A stretch of DNA of 64,000 bases from CAYLPJ01 sp964385465. Lineage in GTDB: Bacteria; Planctomycetota; Phycisphaerae; SM23-33. Where the stretch lies: contig CAYLPJ010000033.1 of NCBI GenBank assembly GCA_964385465.1, positions 8,497 to 72,496 on the forward strand, written 5' to 3'. Under the pieces are notes generated by a model. That model searched no databases. It saw only the letters and a program-made list of their open reading frames with translations, and was not told where the DNA came from. Each line of letters begins with the position of its first letter. Within the stretch, counting starts at the first letter, position 1. The position numbers were made by a program, and so were the translations under genes. Shown here piece after piece: positions 62,513-64,000 of the stretch.

Positions 62513-62880
62513 GGCAAACCTCTGGTCATACTACGTCCCCGGCACGTCGGGGTTCCCTTGCCGTATTCAAACACCCCGCCGGCAGGGGGGTAGCGGCTGG
62601 GAACAAGTACCGAACATCAGGCACCGGGAAGCAGACGAACGGCAAGCACCAGACGGCAAGCTTCAGACCAGAGCATCCGGTGGGCGTCGCGGGAGGCCGC
62701 GCGGCGGGAAGCCGCCTCTCCGCGGGCTCTTCTGTCGTCGCCCGCAGGGCGGCGTGTCCAATGCTGGGGATTTGCCGTTTCCCGTGAACCCTCCCCCGCC
62801 TCTTGATTCCCGTGGGTTGTTGGCGTATCAAGGAAGGCGTTCGGCGTGTCCCATCTCCGCTATCGCACAAGGAGGTCGCG
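62513..62880. other. divergent intergenic region
   Basis: 368 bp with no supported gene. A small hairpin (GGCGG, GAAG, CCGCC near 62705) occurs. The end carries AAGGAGG just before ATG 62881. Promoter boxes are not evident. Confidence 0.3.
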
Positions 62881-63711
62881 ATGAAGTCGATCCACGTCGT
62901 CGAGCGGCACCTGCCGATCGCCTGGGAGAAGGCCGTGATCGCCTGCTGGGAGCAGGGCGAGCGGTTCCCCACCGAGTATGACAAGCCCGAGGACCCCCAG
63001 AGCCGGGACGTCTCGGCGCTGATCCACGTGACCCACCCGTTCGAGGAGCCGCGGATCCACCGCGCGTTCCCCGGCGGGCTGGAGGACCTCGAGAAGTACC
63101 GCGCCGAGGTGCTCTACGGCGTCCACGATCACTGGATCGACCCGACGGTGGGCAAGTGGGAGTACACCTACCACGAGCGGCTGTTCGCCTACGACGTGCC
63201 CTCGGTCGGCGTGGTCGACCAGGTCGCCGGGGCCATCGAGAAGCTCAGACAGGTCCCCTTCACCCGCCGGGCCCAGGCGGTGACCTGGCAGGTGTGGAAC
63301 GACATGAACATCGACGACCCCGCCTGCCTCCAGCGGCTGTGGTTCCGCATCTCCGGCGGCAAGCTGCACATGAACATCCACATCCGCTCCAACGACGCCT
63401 TCAAGGCCTCGTTCATGAACATGTTCGCCTTCACCGAGCTCCAGCGCGACGTCGCCGCCGCCGTCGGCGTCGAGCCCGGCGAGTACATGCACATCGCCGA
63501 CAGCTTCCACATCTACGGCAGCTACTTCGACGAGTTCGAGGGCTTCCTCCAGACCGTCGAGGCCCGATCCGAAGACCAGCGCGTCTTCACCACCGACTTC
63601 GCACGCGATTTCTTCATCGACGGCTGCGACGCACTCCTCGCCGAAGACGACCTGCCCGCCGACAAACGCGACATCGTGGAAAGGCGGAAAGCCGAGCTCG
63701 AGGACCTGTAA
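62881..63711 (+). CDS. thymidylate synthase-family protein, archaeal-like type
   Basis: A protein of about 276 residues. ATG 62881 is fixed by AAGGAGG, 5 bases before it. The frame extends to 62803 without support. The second half carries family landmarks: the nucleophile region DPACLQRLWFRI (Cys in PAC), GGKLHMNIHIRSNDAF (RSND for RSCD), then a helical block with AFTELQRDVAAAVGVEPGEY and DSFHIYGSY (for DTHLY). The N-terminal half with DPTVGKWEYTYHERLFAY resembles the form seen in methanogens more than E. coli ThyA. The enzyme would make dTMP from dUMP using methylene-tetrahydrofolate, or act on a related pyrimidine such as dCMP. The key Cys is present. A hairpin follows the stop. Confidence 0.75.
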   Translation: MKSIHVVERHLPIAWEKAVIACWEQGERFPTEYDKPEDPQSRDVSALIHVTHPFEEPRIHRAFPGGLEDLEKYRAEVLYGVHDHWIDPTVGKWEYTYHERLFAYDVPSVGVVDQVAGAIEKLRQVPFTRRAQAVTWQVWNDMNIDDPACLQRLWFRISGGKLHMNIHIRSNDAFKASFMNMFAFTELQRDVAAAVGVEPGEYMHIADSFHIYGSYFDEFEGFLQTVEARSEDQRVFTTDFARDFFIDGCDALLAEDDLPADKRDIVERRKAELEDL

Positions 63712-63720
63712 TGGGCGGCG

Positions 63721-63746
63721 GTCACCGGTGGGCAGCAACCGGTGAC
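63721..63746 (+). terminator. strong hairpin after the thymidylate synthase gene
   Basis: GTCACCGGT and ACCGGTGAC form a perfect 9-bp stem around an 8-base loop, 9 bases after the stop codon. It lacks a U-tract, so it may stabilise or terminate the transcript. Confidence 0.45.
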
Positions 63747-63799
63747 CCGTGAGCAACGGCCAATGGCCGGCAGCCGGCAGCCGGCTGGAAGAGGCGATT

Positions 63800-63839
63800 G
63801 CGGCCGCCGTCCGCACGCTTGCCGCGACGGCCGGGGTGT
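63800..63839 (+). repeat. 40-bp direct repeat, first copy
   Basis: It matches 63961-64000 at 38 of 40 positions (CC against TT is the difference). The second copy is cut by the window edge, so it may be longer or part of an array. Confidence 0.7.
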
Positions 63840-63960
63840 GTAAGGGCCCGGCGTCGGCGAGGAACCCGCGGCTGCGGCCTACGCCCTCCAGACCTCGCTA
63901 CGCGCCCTGTGGAGTGCGGCGGCAACGACGCCGCTTTCGCGGGAGGCGCGGGGCGCCTTC

Positions 63961-64000
63961 GCGGCCGCCGTTTGCACGCTTGCCGCGACGGCCGGGGTGT
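63961..64000 (+). repeat. 40-bp direct repeat, second copy (cut by window edge)
   Basis: Second copy of the 63800-63839 sequence. The repeat may continue past the window. Confidence 0.7.

Larger units (their letters stand above)
63712..64000. other. non-coding end of window
   Basis: No gene supported up to the edge. It holds the hairpin at 63721-63746, the GC-rich run GGCCGGCAGCCGGCAGCC, and two copies of a 40-bp repeat. The repeat spacing (161 bp) is not a multiple of three, so the copies would not share a coding frame. Confidence 0.4.

Overview
The window looks like planctomycete chromosome. It is GC-rich and carries families that are hallmarks of that phylum: a DUF1549/DUF1553 protein paired with a Tat-exported DUF1501 protein, several sulfatases, secreted PQQ-type beta-propellers, and a 4031-residue exported protein with a LEPR-XLL-like N-terminal motif, repeated GEVED-type domains and a dockerin-like C-terminus. 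This assignment rests on gene content only. No marker gene fixes the species.

Left part (1-8854): a foreign-looking island next to an initiator tRNA gene. It starts with the 3' end of a DndD-like SMC/ABC ATPase, a small protein resembling Dnd-system accessory proteins, and a radical SAM enzyme. This block is clearly AT-richer than the rest. A site-specific recombination module follows on the minus strand: small protein, DUF2924, large serine recombinase and HTH protein, the last three translationally coupled. Next comes a two-gene minus-strand cassette (DUF2325-like protein and winged-helix-like protein) bounded by two diverged direct repeats of about 235 bp. Each repeat contains two hairpins whose stems differ by compensating changes. 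The right-hand copy abuts tRNA-fMet at 8781-8854.

Middle (9172-36303): a sulfatase and beta-propeller region. Three sulfatases each lie beside a gene, or gene remnant, of one large secreted family. Members of this family fuse a class I methyltransferase-like Rossmann domain to PQQ-type propeller blades. There are five members (16673, 21991, 27191, 33064 and 56271-59501) plus a C-terminal remnant at 10693. One member (27191-30916) has its two halves in swapped order. The DUF1549, DUF1501, PPC-type and propeller genes at 11163-19933 form one plus-strand operon. A toroid-fold hydrolase-like gene precedes the permuted propeller gene in a minus-strand operon.

Glycan block (36308-43632): a clan GH-A hydrolase, a CE4-type deacetylase and a GH4 glycosidase in one minus-strand operon, then a CHAD protein with a probably leaderless transcript and a Gfo/Idh/MocA oxidoreductase. 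Together with the sulfatases this suggests use of sulfated or acidic polysaccharides, with export or surface enzymes trimming the polymer and cytosolic enzymes finishing the sugars. The substrate cannot be read from the sequence.

Right part (43876-64000): the giant modular surface protein behind a good sigma70-like promoter, another methyltransferase-like propeller gene, an APC-type permease, a DUF1570-type metallopeptidase-like protein, and a thymidylate synthase-family gene that looks more like the archaeal type than the E. coli type. The window ends in a non-coding stretch with a hairpin and a 40-bp direct repeat.
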